Shown here in pieces: positions 1-8,000 of a stretch of 43,066 bases of DNA. This DNA is from an uncultured Campylobacter sp. (GTDB taxonomy: Bacteria > Campylobacterota > Campylobacteria > Campylobacterales > Campylobacteraceae): assembly GCA_945873855.1 (NCBI GenBank), contig CAMCEN010000013.1, positions 1-43,066 on the forward strand, given 5' to 3'. Position 1 is the first letter of the stretch; each line of letters opens with the position of its first letter. The notes under the pieces were generated by a model, which was given only the letters and a program-made list of their open reading frames with translations, had not been told where the DNA came from and did no database searches. A program made the position numbers and the translations under genes.

Positions 1-47
1 AAAAAAAACGATATTCGGGTGGGTTATTTTGTTATACCCTAAATTAC

Positions 48-323
48 CCTCTGAGTAAGCACGACCTTAAAGACTTAAAGGAACGGTGCAACGAGCAGAG
101 CTGGGAACAGGGCTTGCATGTGCCGGAGAAAGGAAAGACATTTGCTGGAGAAGTCCGGGAAGAAACGGTGGCATGGAGCAAAGACACCTACCAGCTTTTG
201 AAACAGGCAGAGCAGGGAAAGGTCAAAAGCTATGTGCAGGATATTGCCTTTGAAATTGTTATTTGCCAAACTGGCAACTTTAAAAGCGCAATTGTAATAA
301 AAAACAAATTTAATATTACTTAA
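48..323 (+). pseudogene. Relaxase (mobilisation protein) fragment, Gram-positive ICE type
   Basis: The frame is open from the left edge and has no proper start. From about 51 to 250 it reads LSKHDLKDLKERCNEQSW, then EQGLHVPEKGKTFAGEVREE, then a segment ending YVQDIA. This matches from memory an internal part of MobA/Rlx-type relaxases carried by conjugative and mobilisable elements of Clostridia and other Firmicutes. After YVQDIA the similarity stops and about 23 unrelated residues lead to a TAA. The HUH catalytic histidines and the tyrosine are not present, so this cannot be a working relaxase. Base composition of the fragment (G+C-rich, with CTG, CAG and GAG codons) differs sharply from the A+T-rich DNA after it. 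It is most likely debris of a transferred element; a contig edge or assembly chimera is the alternative. Confidence 0.6.
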
Positions 324-564
324 ATAAAACAATTAAATTTGATTTTTAAGGTTCAGCCTATCTTTTGGACTAGTTTAGACCCCTTAAAGCATTTTTTTAA
401 AGTGTGCAAGCCCCAAGACATCCTACTACCCAGCATTTAGGGTACAAAATAATAAAAAAATATATAAAAAAACAATAAAAAAATATATAAAAAAATATAA
501 AAAAAATATAAAAAAATATATAAAAATTTACTCATTTCTAAATTATGCTTAAAAAAAATTTTGG
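324..564. other. A+T-rich stretch without a gene
   Basis: I see no gene here. From about 449 to 530 the sequence is low-complexity, with repeated A-run plus TATATA units that look like a slipped tandem tract. The 10-mer TACCCTAAAT at 35-44 recurs inverted as ATTTAGGGTA at 435-444, either side of the relaxase fragment. In DNA this A+T-rich that may be chance. Confidence 0.5.
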
Positions 565-594
565 TATCATACGCTTTTTTTATATTTAAAGGTG
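565..594 (+). promoter_or_regulatory. Probable -10 box and ribosome binding site of folD
   Basis: TATCAT at 565-570 follows a T-rich stretch, as in Campylobacter vegetative promoters, which often lack a clear -35. AAAGG at 588-592 is spaced about 8 bases from the ATG at 601 and decides that start over the GTG at 592, which would place the ribosome site inside the gene. Confidence 0.45.
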
Positions 595-600
595 GTTAAA

Positions 601-1449
601 ATGACAATAATCGATGGCAAGGCGTTAAGCGCAAAAATAAAAGAGAGAGTAAAAAAAGACTGCGAAGAACTAATAGCAAAGGGCATTAAGCCTACTTTGG
701 CTGTGATTTTAGTGGGCGAGGATAAAGCATCTCAAACATATGTAGCAAGCAAAGAAAAAGCTTGCATCGCTGCTGGCATGGGCTCAGTCATGCACCGCCT
801 AGGCGAGCAAACTACGCAAAATGAGCTTTTAAGCCTAATTGAAGTGCTAAATAAAGATGATAGCATTCATGGAATTCTAGTTCAGCTCCCACTGCCAAAG
901 CACCTTGATACAAACGAAGTTTTAAGACGGATTGATCCTAATAAAGATGTAGATGGCTTTCATGCTCTAAATGTAGGCAAACTAAACTCAGGGCTAGATG
1001 GCTTCGTGCCTTGTACGCCACTTGGTATAATGGAGATTTTTAAAGAATATAATATTGATTTAGTAGGTAAAAACGCTCTTGTAATTGGCCGCTCAAATAT
1101 AGTTGGCAAACCTATGGCAGCCTTGCTGCTAAATGCAGGTGCGACTGTGACCATCGCTCACTCAAAGACAAAAAATCTAGCTCAAATCTCACGCTCTATG
1201 GATATCATTGTAGTAGCTATCGGCAAGCCAAAATTCCTAAGTGCTGATATGGTAGGTGAGGGCGCGACTATCATTGATGTAGGTATAAATAGGCTTGATG
1301 ATGGCTCGCTGTGTGGGGATGTGGACTTTGAGGCTATAAAGGATAAATGTAGCTTCATAACCCCAGTGCCAGGTGGCGTTGGTCCAATGACAATAGCAAT
1401 GCTACTATCAAATACCATAAAAAGCGCAAAAAATGAACTCAGGGCATAA
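601..1449 (+). CDS. folD: FolD, methylenetetrahydrofolate dehydrogenase / cyclohydrolase
   Basis: This is the bifunctional cytoplasmic enzyme of one-carbon metabolism. It oxidises 5,10-methylene-THF to methenyl-THF with NADP and hydrolyses that to 10-formyl-THF. The protein has 282 residues, the usual FolD length. Visible family motifs in order are the catalytic-lysine helix YVASKEKAC, VQLPLPKHLD, PNKDVDGFHALNVG, the dinucleotide-binding segment GRSNIVGKPMA, and the C-terminal PVPGGVGPMTIAML. I place the start at the ATG at 601 because AAAGG lies upstream at normal spacing; a GTG at 592 would add only three residues. The 3' end overlaps lepB by 17 bases, so the two are probably translated together. 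It is the first gene of a plus-strand run reaching ychF. Confidence 0.95.
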   Translation: MTIIDGKALSAKIKERVKKDCEELIAKGIKPTLAVILVGEDKASQTYVASKEKACIAAGMGSVMHRLGEQTTQNELLSLIEVLNKDDSIHGILVQLPLPKHLDTNEVLRRIDPNKDVDGFHALNVGKLNSGLDGFVPCTPLGIMEIFKEYNIDLVGKNALVIGRSNIVGKPMAALLLNAGATVTIAHSKTKNLAQISRSMDIIVVAIGKPKFLSADMVGEGATIIDVGINRLDDGSLCGDVDFEAIKDKCSFITPVPGGVGPMTIAMLLSNTIKSAKNELRA

Positions 1450-2308
1450 TTTTCTTTCAAAACTAAGCAAGTTTAGTTCTAGCTGGACTGGCACTATTAT
1501 TATTGTGCTGTTTTTTATATTTTTTGTGGCGCAAGCCTTTGTGATACCATCAGGGTCTATGAAAAACTCGCTTTTAATCGGTGATTTTCTTTTTGTAAAA
1601 AAGTTTAGCTATGGTATGCCTACACCGCATATCCCGTGGCTGGAGCTGCCAGTAGCGCCTGATTTTAATGACAATGGACACCTTTGGGAGGGCAAAAGAC
1701 CACAGCGTGGCGATATAGTCGTGTTTCGCTATCCAAATGAGCCAAAGATTTATTATGTAAAGCGTCTTTTTGCTATCTCTGGCGATGAGGTGATTTTTGC
1801 CCCAAGGGCTATGTATCTGCGCCCAAATATGAGCGATGATGAAATACGCAAAACTTATGGCGATGAAAATCTTTTTAAAATCGGCGGAAAGTTTTATGTG
1901 CGTGAGCCTTATAAAAACCTAGGAATTCACTATGATTCTAGCGAGCGTAAGGATAATTTTGGCGGGCAAGAAATAGATATTTTTAGTATAGCTACGATGT
2001 TTGCAGCACAAGGGCGCTTTGCTATGAGCGCTATTTTTGCCCCTGAGTTAGCGCCACTTGATGGGCTTGATTTCAATGCTTTTTATTTCAAAGTAAAAGA
2101 AGATGAGTTTTTTATGGTTGGTGATAACAGAGAAAATAGCAATGACAGCCGCTTTTGGGGACCAATAAACTATAAGCATGTAGTAGGCAAGCCGTGGTTT
2201 GTGTATTTTAGCTGGGATGGAGATAAAAAAGAAGTTCGCTGGGATAGAGTAGGGCGTTTTGTTGATAGCTTAGAAAGTGATGAGAGATATATAAATGCAA
2301 GCAAATAA
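1433..2308 (+). CDS. lepB: Signal peptidase I
   Basis: LepB is the inner-membrane serine protease that removes signal peptides from exported proteins. The protein has 291 residues. One N-terminal membrane segment (about 21-36) is followed at once by the catalytic-serine box IPSGSM, Ser42. The general-base lysine is Lys110 in the segment RGDIVVFRYPNEPKIYYVKR. The conserved box MVGDNRENSNDSR lies near residue 225. The long periplasmic part fits a Gram-negative enzyme. The gene starts inside the end of folD and its last codons contain the start of rpiB, so the three genes form a tightly coupled operon. The start Met fits the short cytoplasmic head expected before the membrane segment. Confidence 0.95.
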   Translation: MNSGHNFLSKLSKFSSSWTGTIIIVLFFIFFVAQAFVIPSGSMKNSLLIGDFLFVKKFSYGMPTPHIPWLELPVAPDFNDNGHLWEGKRPQRGDIVVFRYPNEPKIYYVKRLFAISGDEVIFAPRAMYLRPNMSDDEIRKTYGDENLFKIGGKFYVREPYKNLGIHYDSSERKDNFGGQEIDIFSIATMFAAQGRFAMSAIFAPELAPLDGLDFNAFYFKVKEDEFFMVGDNRENSNDSRFWGPINYKHVVGKPWFVYFSWDGDKKEVRWDRVGRFVDSLESDERYINASK

Positions 2309-2729
2309 AGTATATTTAGCTAGCGACCACGGCGGGTTTAAAGGCAAGGAAATTGCTCTTAAATACTGCAAAGAGCGTGGATTTGAGTGTGTAGATCTTG
2401 GCTGTAATAGCCCTGAGATTAGCGTTGATTATCCTGATTTTGCAAACGCTCTTGCGGCGCATTTAGAAAATGATAAAGGGGCTAAGGGAATTCTAGTTTG
2501 TGGCTCTGGCATTGGCATAAGTATAGCCGCAAACCGCCACAAACATATACGCTGCGCACTTTGTCACGATGAAAATACTGCTATGCTAAGCAGACTTCAT
2601 AATGATGCAAATGTGCTAGCCTTCTCAGGTCGTTTTAGCGATGAAAAGATGATTATAGCGATGTTAAGAGCCTTTTTTGATACTCAGTTTGAGGGTGGCA
2701 GGCATCAAAGGCGCATTGATAAACTTTAA
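2295..2729 (+). CDS. rpiB: Ribose-5-phosphate isomerase B
   Basis: RpiB interconverts ribose 5-phosphate and ribulose 5-phosphate in the pentose phosphate pathway. The 144-residue protein has the LacAB/RpiB layout: the phosphate-binding head ASDHGGFKGKE (9-19), the active-site loop VCGSGIGISIAANR with the presumed catalytic Cys69, then CHDENTAMLSRLHNDANVLAFSGR. The length is normal. Its start lies 14 bases inside lepB in another frame, which suggests translational coupling. No RpiA-type gene is seen in the window. Allose-phosphate isomerase activity is known for some members but nothing here points to it. Confidence 0.94.
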   Translation: MQANKVYLASDHGGFKGKEIALKYCKERGFECVDLGCNSPEISVDYPDFANALAAHLENDKGAKGILVCGSGIGISIAANRHKHIRCALCHDENTAMLSRLHNDANVLAFSGRFSDEKMIIAMLRAFFDTQFEGGRHQRRIDKL

Positions 2730-2743
2730 GTTTTGGAGAAAAA

Positions 2744-3076
2744 ATGGTTTTTGATTTTATTTTCTACACTTCTTTGGTGTGTTTGATAGCTTATCTTACG
2801 GTTATGGTGTTTTATTATAAAACCTTGCTTAGCAAAGAACGCACAATGAGGGATTTTATGAAAACAAACCTTGATGATACTGAAATCGTCATCCGCAAAC
2901 TACAAGTTCAGCTTCAAAGAAGTCTTGGAAATATAGATATATTAACTGATGAGCTAAACAAAATCAAAGGCGATGTAACAAACCTAAGGACTAGAAACTC
3001 TCAATACCGCCTAGAAAATGATAAGCTAAATCAGCATATTAAAGAGCTTGAAGGCAAAATCGAAGCCCTACTGTAA
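2744..3076 (+). CDS. Membrane-anchored coiled-coil protein, function unknown
   Basis: I do not recognise a characterised family. The 110-residue protein has one strongly hydrophobic segment at about 4-24, a short basic stretch, then about 70 residues of heptad-rich helix (from TNLDDTEIVIRKLQVQLQRS to KELEGKIEALL) without cysteines or catalytic motifs. That layout suggests an inner-membrane anchor with a cytoplasmic or periplasmic coiled coil. GGAG lies a few bases before the ATG. The gene follows rpiB by 14 bases and is the last gene before a repeat-bearing gap, so it probably ends the folD-lepB-rpiB transcript. Its place in a housekeeping operon argues for a conserved cellular role, but none can be assigned from sequence. 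Confidence 0.75.
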   Translation: MVFDFIFYTSLVCLIAYLTVMVFYYKTLLSKERTMRDFMKTNLDDTEIVIRKLQVQLQRSLGNIDILTDELNKIKGDVTNLRTRNSQYRLENDKLNQHIKELEGKIEALL

Positions 3077-3094
3077 TTTTATCTTCGGCTTTTT

Positions 3095-3165
3095 AGTGCT
3101 TTTTACTTTGGCGGTGCTCGATGAATTAAGTATTCTATCTTCGCACCGCCAAAGCAAAAATCACT
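3095..3165 (+). repeat. Long hairpin with constant loop (element F, copy 1)
   Basis: CTTTGGCGGTGC (3106-3117) and GCACCGCCAAAG (3143-3154) form a perfect 12-bp stem around a 25-base loop. The loop holds ATGAATTAAGTATTCTATC and is nearly identical to the loop of copy 2 at 13692-13763, whose stem has a different sequence. AGTG (3095-3098) and CACT (3162-3165) can pair outside an A/T-run helix. It lies just after the coiled-coil gene. Confidence 0.7.
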
Positions 3166-3193
3166 CAAAAATCCTAATCTTGGGTTGAGGGTT

Positions 3194-3326
3194 TTGGAAT
3201 TCCTAGGACGGAATTTTAGAATTCATAGAACGGAATTTTGGGCGAAATTTTGGAATTCCTAGAACGGAATTTAGAATTCCTAGGTAAAATTCTAAAATTC
3301 CGTGAGAATTCTAGAATTCCTAGTAT
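3194..3326. repeat. GAATTC palindrome cluster
   Basis: This is a run of full, half and decayed copies of the GGAATTCTAGAATTCC unit, with CCTAGG or CCTAGA joints. One exact GAATTCTAGAATTC lies at 3306-3319. Together with element F it fills the gap between the coiled-coil gene and apt. Confidence 0.85.
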
Positions 3327-3340
3327 AAAAAAGGACAAAA

Positions 3341-3874
3341 ATGACATTTAGCGAGCAATTAGAAAAAGACATTAGAGTTATACCAGATTTTCCAAAGCCT
3401 GGGATTTTATTTCGTGATATAACCACGCTTTTAAACGATGCACAGGCCTTTGCTAGACTGCTTGATTATCTAGAATCTTGCTACAAAAATAGCGATATTG
3501 ATTTTATCGCTGGGATTGAGAGTAGGGGCTTTATCTTTGGTGCTGCGCTTGCTAGCAGGCTCTGCCTTGGCTTTGTGCCTATTCGCAAAGCTGGCAAACT
3601 GCCTTGTGCTACTTTTAAAGAGAGTTATGAGCTAGAATACGGCTCTGCCACGATTGAGATTCACAAAGACGCGTTTAGAGGGCAAAAGGATGCAAAAGTG
3701 CTTTTAATAGATGATTTGCTAGCCACCGGCGGCACAGCCACAGCTGCTTGCAAGCTAGTAAAAAACGCAGGCGCAAAAGTGGTTGAAGCCTGCTTTATCA
3801 TAGAACTAACAGAGCTTGGCGGTGCTAGCAAACTAAGAGCGCTTTGTGATGTTTATAGTATATTAAAATTATAA
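3341..3874 (+). CDS. apt: Adenine phosphoribosyltransferase
   Basis: Apt salvages adenine by joining it to PRPP to give AMP and pyrophosphate in the cytoplasm. The 177-residue protein has family-typical features: the head [20 protein letters not shown], the segment [15 protein letters not shown], and the PRPP-binding loop [17 protein letters not shown] near residues 120-136. The length is as expected. AAAAAGGAC lies just upstream of the ATG. The gene is preceded by a GAATTC-palindrome cluster, and a TATAAA-like sequence lies immediately before the ribosome site, so its promoter is not obvious. The DedA gene follows by 9 bases. Confidence 0.95.
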   Translation: MTFSEQLEKDIRVIPDFPKPGILFRDITTLLNDAQAFARLLDYLESCYKNSDIDFIAGIESRGFIFGAALASRLCLGFVPIRKAGKLPCATFKESYELEYGSATIEIHKDAFRGQKDAKVLLIDDLLATGGTATAACKLVKNAGAKVVEACFIIELTELGGASKLRALCDVYSILKL

Positions 3875-3883
3875 AGGCTTAAA

Positions 3884-4498
3884 ATGCAAGAGTTTTTTAC
3901 CGGACTTTTTGAGACTTATCCTAGTTGGGTTTATCTCATTGTGTTTTTTTGGTGTATTTTAGAAGGTGAGCTAGCACTCATTTTAGCTGGCATTGCTGCG
4001 CACTCTGGCGGGGTAAATTTGGGGCTTGTTATTTTTATAGCTGGGCTTGGTGGCTTTTGTGGGGATCAAATATATTTTTACATCGGTCGCTACAACAAAA
4101 AATATATCCAAAAAAAGCTAGCTAGTCAGCGTACGAAGTTTGCCATAGCACATGTCTTGCTTCAAAAATACGGCTGGCCGGTGATTTTTGTGCAGCGTTA
4201 TCTTTATGGCTTTCGCACGGTGATACCGATGAGCATAGGCGTTACTCGCTATTCTAGCATTAAGTTTGCTATTATAAATTTAATTAGCGCTTGGGTTTGG
4301 GCGGCGATTACGATTTTGCTTGCTTGGTATTTTGGCGATGAGATTTGGATAGTGATTCACTGGATAGAAAAACACTGGTATTTTGGTGTACCGCTGCTAA
4401 TAATGGTTGCTGCTAGCGTGGTGCTAACATTCAAAAAAATAGAAGCAAATATGCTTAAAAAAAGGGAGTTAAGAAAAAATGAAAATAGAATTAAGTAA
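3884..4498 (+). CDS. DedA family inner-membrane protein
   Basis: The protein has 204 residues and is mostly hydrophobic, with the DedA/VTT (SNARE-associated) pattern. Recognisable parts are an acidic residue early in the fold (FFWCILEGELALILAG), the segment GGFCGDQIYFYIGRYNKKYI, and the arginine-bearing motif FVQRYLYGFRTVIPM near residue 105. Other DedA members act as lipid transporters or scramblases, notably for undecaprenyl phosphate, and are linked to membrane-potential upkeep. Which substrate this one handles cannot be told. The last 20 bases overlap the start of pepA in another frame, which suggests coupled translation. Confidence 0.85.
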   Translation: MQEFFTGLFETYPSWVYLIVFFWCILEGELALILAGIAAHSGGVNLGLVIFIAGLGGFCGDQIYFYIGRYNKKYIQKKLASQRTKFAIAHVLLQKYGWPVIFVQRYLYGFRTVIPMSIGVTRYSSIKFAIINLISAWVWAAITILLAWYFGDEIWIVIHWIEKHWYFGVPLLIMVAASVVLTFKKIEANMLKKRELRKNENRIK

Positions 4499-5879
4499 AG
4501 CAAAAAGCGATTATGAAATAATCTTGCTTGAAAAAGATGAGATTAAAACAGCGGCTGATTTTAAAGACTTTGAGTTTTATGATTACAAGGGTGAGGGGCT
4601 TTTAAATCTAAGTGAGAAAAGGCGCATTTATTCTGCTATTAAAAAGCGTGATTTTAACGCTATTGCAAATGCCGCGTCAGCTGCAATACGCGCTATCTTA
4701 AAGCTAAAAATCAAAAGTGCTAGGCTTTGCTTTGATTTTAAAAGCGAGTGCGAGCTAAAAGCTGCAGCGCAGGGAATTTTGCTAGGTGCTTATAGCTATG
4801 AAAAATACAAAAGTGATAAAAAGCCAAAAAACTTAGAAAAAGTGCTAATTGATACTAATTTAAAAGACGCAGAGCAAATTCTAGCTAATTGCGAAATTCT
4901 AAGTGAGAGTGTAAATTTCGTGCGTGATATAGTAAATGAAATACCAGCTATTTACACGCCTGAGCGTATGGCAAAGGATGCGCTTGACTTAGCTAAAAAT
5001 AGCAAGGTGCTAAAATGTGAAGTTTTAGGCGAGAGTGAGCTAAAAAAAGAGAAAATGAACGCTATGTTGGCTGTAGCAAACGCTAGTCCACACGAGCCAA
5101 AACTAATTCATCTTAGCTACAAACCAAAAGGCGCAAAGCTAAAGGTCTGCTTTGTAGGCAAGGGCGTGACCTACGATACTGGTGGACTTAGCTTAAAGCC
5201 AAGTGATTATATGCTAAGTATGAAAGCTGATAAAAGTGGCGCAGCAGCAGCTCTTGGTATAATCAAAGCTGCTAGCGAGCTTGGAATTGCCTTAGAAATC
5301 CACTCAGTGCTAGGCTGCGTAGAAAACGCAATAGGTAGCAAGGCTTATAAGCCTGATGATGTGCTAATTGCCAAAAATGGCGTTAGCATAGAAGTGCGAA
5401 ACACAGACGCAGAAGGTCGCCTCGTGCTAGCTGATAGCCTAGCGTGGGCGCAAGAAAACATTAAGCCTGATTTTATCATTGACCTAGCTACTTTAACAGG
5501 GGCTTGTGTAGTAGGCGTAGGAGAGTATACAAGCGCTATAATGGGCAATAACTACGAGCTACAAAGTGATTTTTATAAAGCGGCAAAAACTAGTGGAGAG
5601 TTTTTTAGCATTTTAGAGTTTAATGAGCATTTAGCTGAGCATATAAAAAGTGATATCGCTGATGTCTCAAACGCTGCTAATACTCGCTATGGCGGGGCTC
5701 TCACGGCTGGGTTATTTTTAGATAAGTTTATAAAAGATGAGTATAAAGACAAATGGCTACACCTTGATATAGCAGGACCTGCTTTTGTAAGCAAGGCTTG
5801 GGGGCTAAATCCAGCAGGTGGCTCTGGGGCTGGGGTTAGAGCCTGCGTGGCGTTTTTAGAGAGTTTGGGGAGCAAATAA
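4479..5879 (+). CDS. pepA: Leucyl aminopeptidase (M17)
   Basis: This is a cytoplasmic two-metal aminopeptidase that removes N-terminal residues during peptide turnover. The protein has 466 residues. The C-terminal catalytic domain shows the family metal and active-site residues: KGVTYDTGGLSLKPSDYM (lysine and aspartate), MKADKSGAAAALG, and the signature NTDAEGRLVLADSL. The N-terminal domain is weakly conserved, as usual for the family. The gene begins 20 bases inside the DedA gene. Its stop codon overlaps the ychF start in a TAATG junction, so dedA, pepA and ychF are probably one translational unit. E. coli PepA also binds DNA as an accessory protein; nothing here shows that for this one. Confidence 0.93.
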   Translation: MKIELSKAKSDYEIILLEKDEIKTAADFKDFEFYDYKGEGLLNLSEKRRIYSAIKKRDFNAIANAASAAIRAILKLKIKSARLCFDFKSECELKAAAQGILLGAYSYEKYKSDKKPKNLEKVLIDTNLKDAEQILANCEILSESVNFVRDIVNEIPAIYTPERMAKDALDLAKNSKVLKCEVLGESELKKEKMNAMLAVANASPHEPKLIHLSYKPKGAKLKVCFVGKGVTYDTGGLSLKPSDYMLSMKADKSGAAAALGIIKAASELGIALEIHSVLGCVENAIGSKAYKPDDVLIAKNGVSIEVRNTDAEGRLVLADSLAWAQENIKPDFIIDLATLTGACVVGVGEYTSAIMGNNYELQSDFYKAAKTSGEFFSILEFNEHLAEHIKSDIADVSNAANTRYGGALTAGLFLDKFIKDEYKDKWLHLDIAGPAFVSKAWGLNPAGGSGAGVRACVAFLESLGSK

Positions 5880-6979
5880 TGGGGTTAGCGGTAGGAATAG
5901 TAGGTTTGCCAAATGTGGGTAAAAGCACGACATTTAATGCTCTAACAAAGGCTAGTAACGCTCAGGCTGCAAATTATCCATTTTGCACCATTGAGCCAAA
6001 TAAGGCTGTGGTAGAAGTACCTGATGCACGCCTTGATGAGCTAGCAAAAATAGTAGAGCCAAAGCGAATTATGCACTCTCAGGTGGAGTTTGTAGATATC
6101 GCTGGGCTTGTAAAAGGTGCTAGCAAGGGCGAGGGACTTGGAAATAAGTTTTTGGCAAATATTAGAGAGTGTGAAGTGCTACTTCATATCGTGCGCTGCT
6201 TTGATGATAGTAATATCACGCATGTAGAAGGGCATACTGATCCCGTAAGAGATGCTGAAATAATAGAAACTGAGCTAATCTTGGCTGATATGGAGCAATT
6301 AAATAAAAAAATAGAAAAACTTGCCAGAGAGGCAAAATCTGGGGCAAACAAAGAAGCAAAGGCTAGCTTGGAGTGCGCAAATGCGCTTTTAGAGCATTTA
6401 AATGCTGGCAAAAAGGCTAGTAGCTTTGATGGTGGAGATGTTTTTGAAAGTCTTAATAAAGAGCTAAGACTGCTTTCAGCAAAAGAGATGATATACGGCG
6501 CAAATGTAGATGAAGAGGGGCTTTCAAGCGATAATGAATATGTAAAAGCGATAAAAACTCACGCAGCAGAAAATAATGCGCAAGTTATCAAGCTTTGTGC
6601 TAAGATTGAAGAAGATTTAGTAGGTATGAGCGATGAGGAAGCCAGCGAGCTTTTAGCTGGGATGGGAGCAGATGAGAGTGGATTGGAGCTTATAATAAAG
6701 GCTGCCTTTGCTAAGCTTGGGCTTATTAGCTACTTTACAGCAGGTGTGCAAGAGGTGCGTAGCTGGACTATAAAGCGTGGCTGGCTAGCCCCAAAAGCAG
6801 CAAGTGTCATTCACAATGACTTTGAAAAAGGCTTTATCAAAGCTGAGGTGATAAGCTATGAAGACTTTGTAGCGTGTAAGGGCGAAGCTGGTGCAAAAGA
6901 AGCTGGCAAACTACGCATAGAAGGCAAGGAATACGAAGTAAAAGACGGCGATGTGATGCATTTTAGGTTTAATGTGTAG
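5879..6979 (+). CDS. ychF: YchF/OLA1 family P-loop ATPase
   Basis: YchF is a universally conserved cytoplasmic OBG-like protein that binds ribosomes and, unlike its relatives, prefers ATP over GTP. The 366-residue protein shows the P-loop GLPNVGKST (9-17), switch segment DIAGLVKGASKGEGLGNKFL, a helical coiled-coil insertion rich in Lys and Glu in the middle, and a C-terminal TGS domain ending VMHFRFNV. In place of the GTP-specific NKxD motif there is an NxxE arrangement (IYGANVDEE), consistent with ATP use. The start ATG shares one base with the pepA stop. A perfect GAATTC palindrome starts within a few bases after its stop codon. Confidence 0.94.
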   Translation: MGLAVGIVGLPNVGKSTTFNALTKASNAQAANYPFCTIEPNKAVVEVPDARLDELAKIVEPKRIMHSQVEFVDIAGLVKGASKGEGLGNKFLANIRECEVLLHIVRCFDDSNITHVEGHTDPVRDAEIIETELILADMEQLNKKIEKLAREAKSGANKEAKASLECANALLEHLNAGKKASSFDGGDVFESLNKELRLLSAKEMIYGANVDEEGLSSDNEYVKAIKTHAAENNAQVIKLCAKIEEDLVGMSDEEASELLAGMGADESGLELIIKAAFAKLGLISYFTAGVQEVRSWTIKRGWLAPKAASVIHNDFEKGFIKAEVISYEDFVACKGEAGAKEAGKLRIEGKEYEVKDGDVMHFRFNV

Positions 6980-7022
6980 GGAATTCTAGAATTCCTTAGG
7001 TATTTTTGGGAATTCTAGAATT
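6980..7022. repeat. GAATTC palindromes after ychF
   Basis: A GAATTCTAGAATTC copy follows the ychF stop within three bases, and a second, decayed copy (final C changed to T) lies about 30 bases on. The remaining 145 bases to hypB hold no gene; GGG preceded by A residues just before 7168 is the hypB ribosome site. Confidence 0.85.
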
Positions 7023-7167
7023 TAAAGTTCAAGGGTTATAAAATAAATAGATATCATTTGCGATTTTTATCAAATACAGCTGATCACCCATGAAATTAGG
7101 AGTGATTGTAGCTAAAAAAAGGACAATTTCAAGGGAATTTTTAATAAATTTATAAAAAGGGCACATA

Positions 7168-7833
7168 ATGAAAAGCACGGTTGAGGTATTTGAGAGCATT
7201 CTTAGCAAAAATGATAAAGCTGCGGCAAAAATAAGAGCTGATTTTAACGCTAGGGGCTTACTGGCAATAAATCTAATGAGTAGCCCAGGTGCTGGCAAAA
7301 CCACGCTTTTAGAGCGCACGATAAAAGAGCTTAGCAAAAAGAGCGTAAAAATCGGCGTGGTGGAGGGCGATTTGGAGACAAACAAAGACGCTGATCGCAT
7401 CATAGTGGCAGGCGCAAAAGCCCACCAAATCACCACCGGCCAAAGCTGCCATTTAGACGCTGATATGGTAAAGGTGGGGCTTGATAATTTGCCGCTTGAT
7501 AAGCTTGATTTGCTCTTTGTAGAAAATGTGGGCAATCTCGTCTGTCCTGCTAGCTATGATGTGGGGACGCACGCAAATGTCGTGCTTCTAAGCGTGCCAG
7601 AAGGCGATGATAAAATCCCAAAATACCCTGTGATGTTTCGCCGCAGCGACCTTGTGATTATCACAAAAGTTAGTTTAATAGAGCATTTTGATTTTAGCAT
7701 AGAACGCGCTAAAAGCGAGCTAGCAAAGCTAAATCCGCTCTCAAAACTCATCACACTTGATAGCAAAACTGGCGAGGGCTTTGAGGCGTGGATAGAGTTT
7801 ATCGCTGAGCAAAAAGCCTTGCTAAAAAAGTAA
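7168..7833 (+). CDS. hypB: HypB, GTPase for nickel insertion into hydrogenase
   Basis: HypB is a GTP-hydrolysing metallochaperone that, with HypA, delivers nickel to NiFe-hydrogenase precursors and in some Campylobacterota also helps urease. The protein has 221 residues. It has a P-loop at SSPGAGKTT (38-46), the acidic segment VVEGDLETNKDADRI, and the GTPase-domain metal site Cys94-His95 (GQSCHLDADM) with Cys126 (NLVCPASYDVG). It lacks the histidine-rich N-terminal tail found in some HypB proteins, so a nickel-storage role is unlikely. Unlike the usual contiguous hyp operon, hypC and hypD lie 7.8 kb downstream, separated by a methyltransferase/nuclease module, pst genes and a two-component pair. 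Confidence 0.93.
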   Translation: MKSTVEVFESILSKNDKAAAKIRADFNARGLLAINLMSSPGAGKTTLLERTIKELSKKSVKIGVVEGDLETNKDADRIIVAGAKAHQITTGQSCHLDADMVKVGLDNLPLDKLDLLFVENVGNLVCPASYDVGTHANVVLLSVPEGDDKIPKYPVMFRRSDLVIITKVSLIEHFDFSIERAKSELAKLNPLSKLITLDSKTGEGFEAWIEFIAEQKALLKK

Positions 7834-7837
7834 ATTT

Positions 7838-7990
7838 CTAGGGAATTCTAGAATTCCTAAATAAAATCTAGAATTCCTAGCACTAGGGAATTCTAGAATT
7901 CTTAGTATCTTTTTTCTTGGGGGTGCGGGGGTTTTCTTTTTTTATATTTTCTAGGAATTCTAGAATTTAAGGAATTCTAGTTTGGAATTA
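7838..7990. repeat. GAATTC palindromes with G-run element
   Basis: Two exact GAATTCTAGAATTC copies and several half copies surround a GGGGGTGCGGGGG tract followed by T runs. The block separates the convergent genes hypB and the DUF262-HNH gene, and borders the right side of the methyltransferase/nuclease module. Confidence 0.85.
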
Positions 7991-8000
7991 CAAAAATCTT

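Noticed and set aside
592-600. GTG at 592 as folD start
   Set aside because: The AAAGG ribosome site would overlap it; ATG at 601 has proper spacing and gives the usual N-terminus.
7029-7535. Minus-strand open frame of 168 codons across the hypB start
   Set aside because: It is the antisense shadow of hypB, lacks a ribosome site and shows no protein-like motif.
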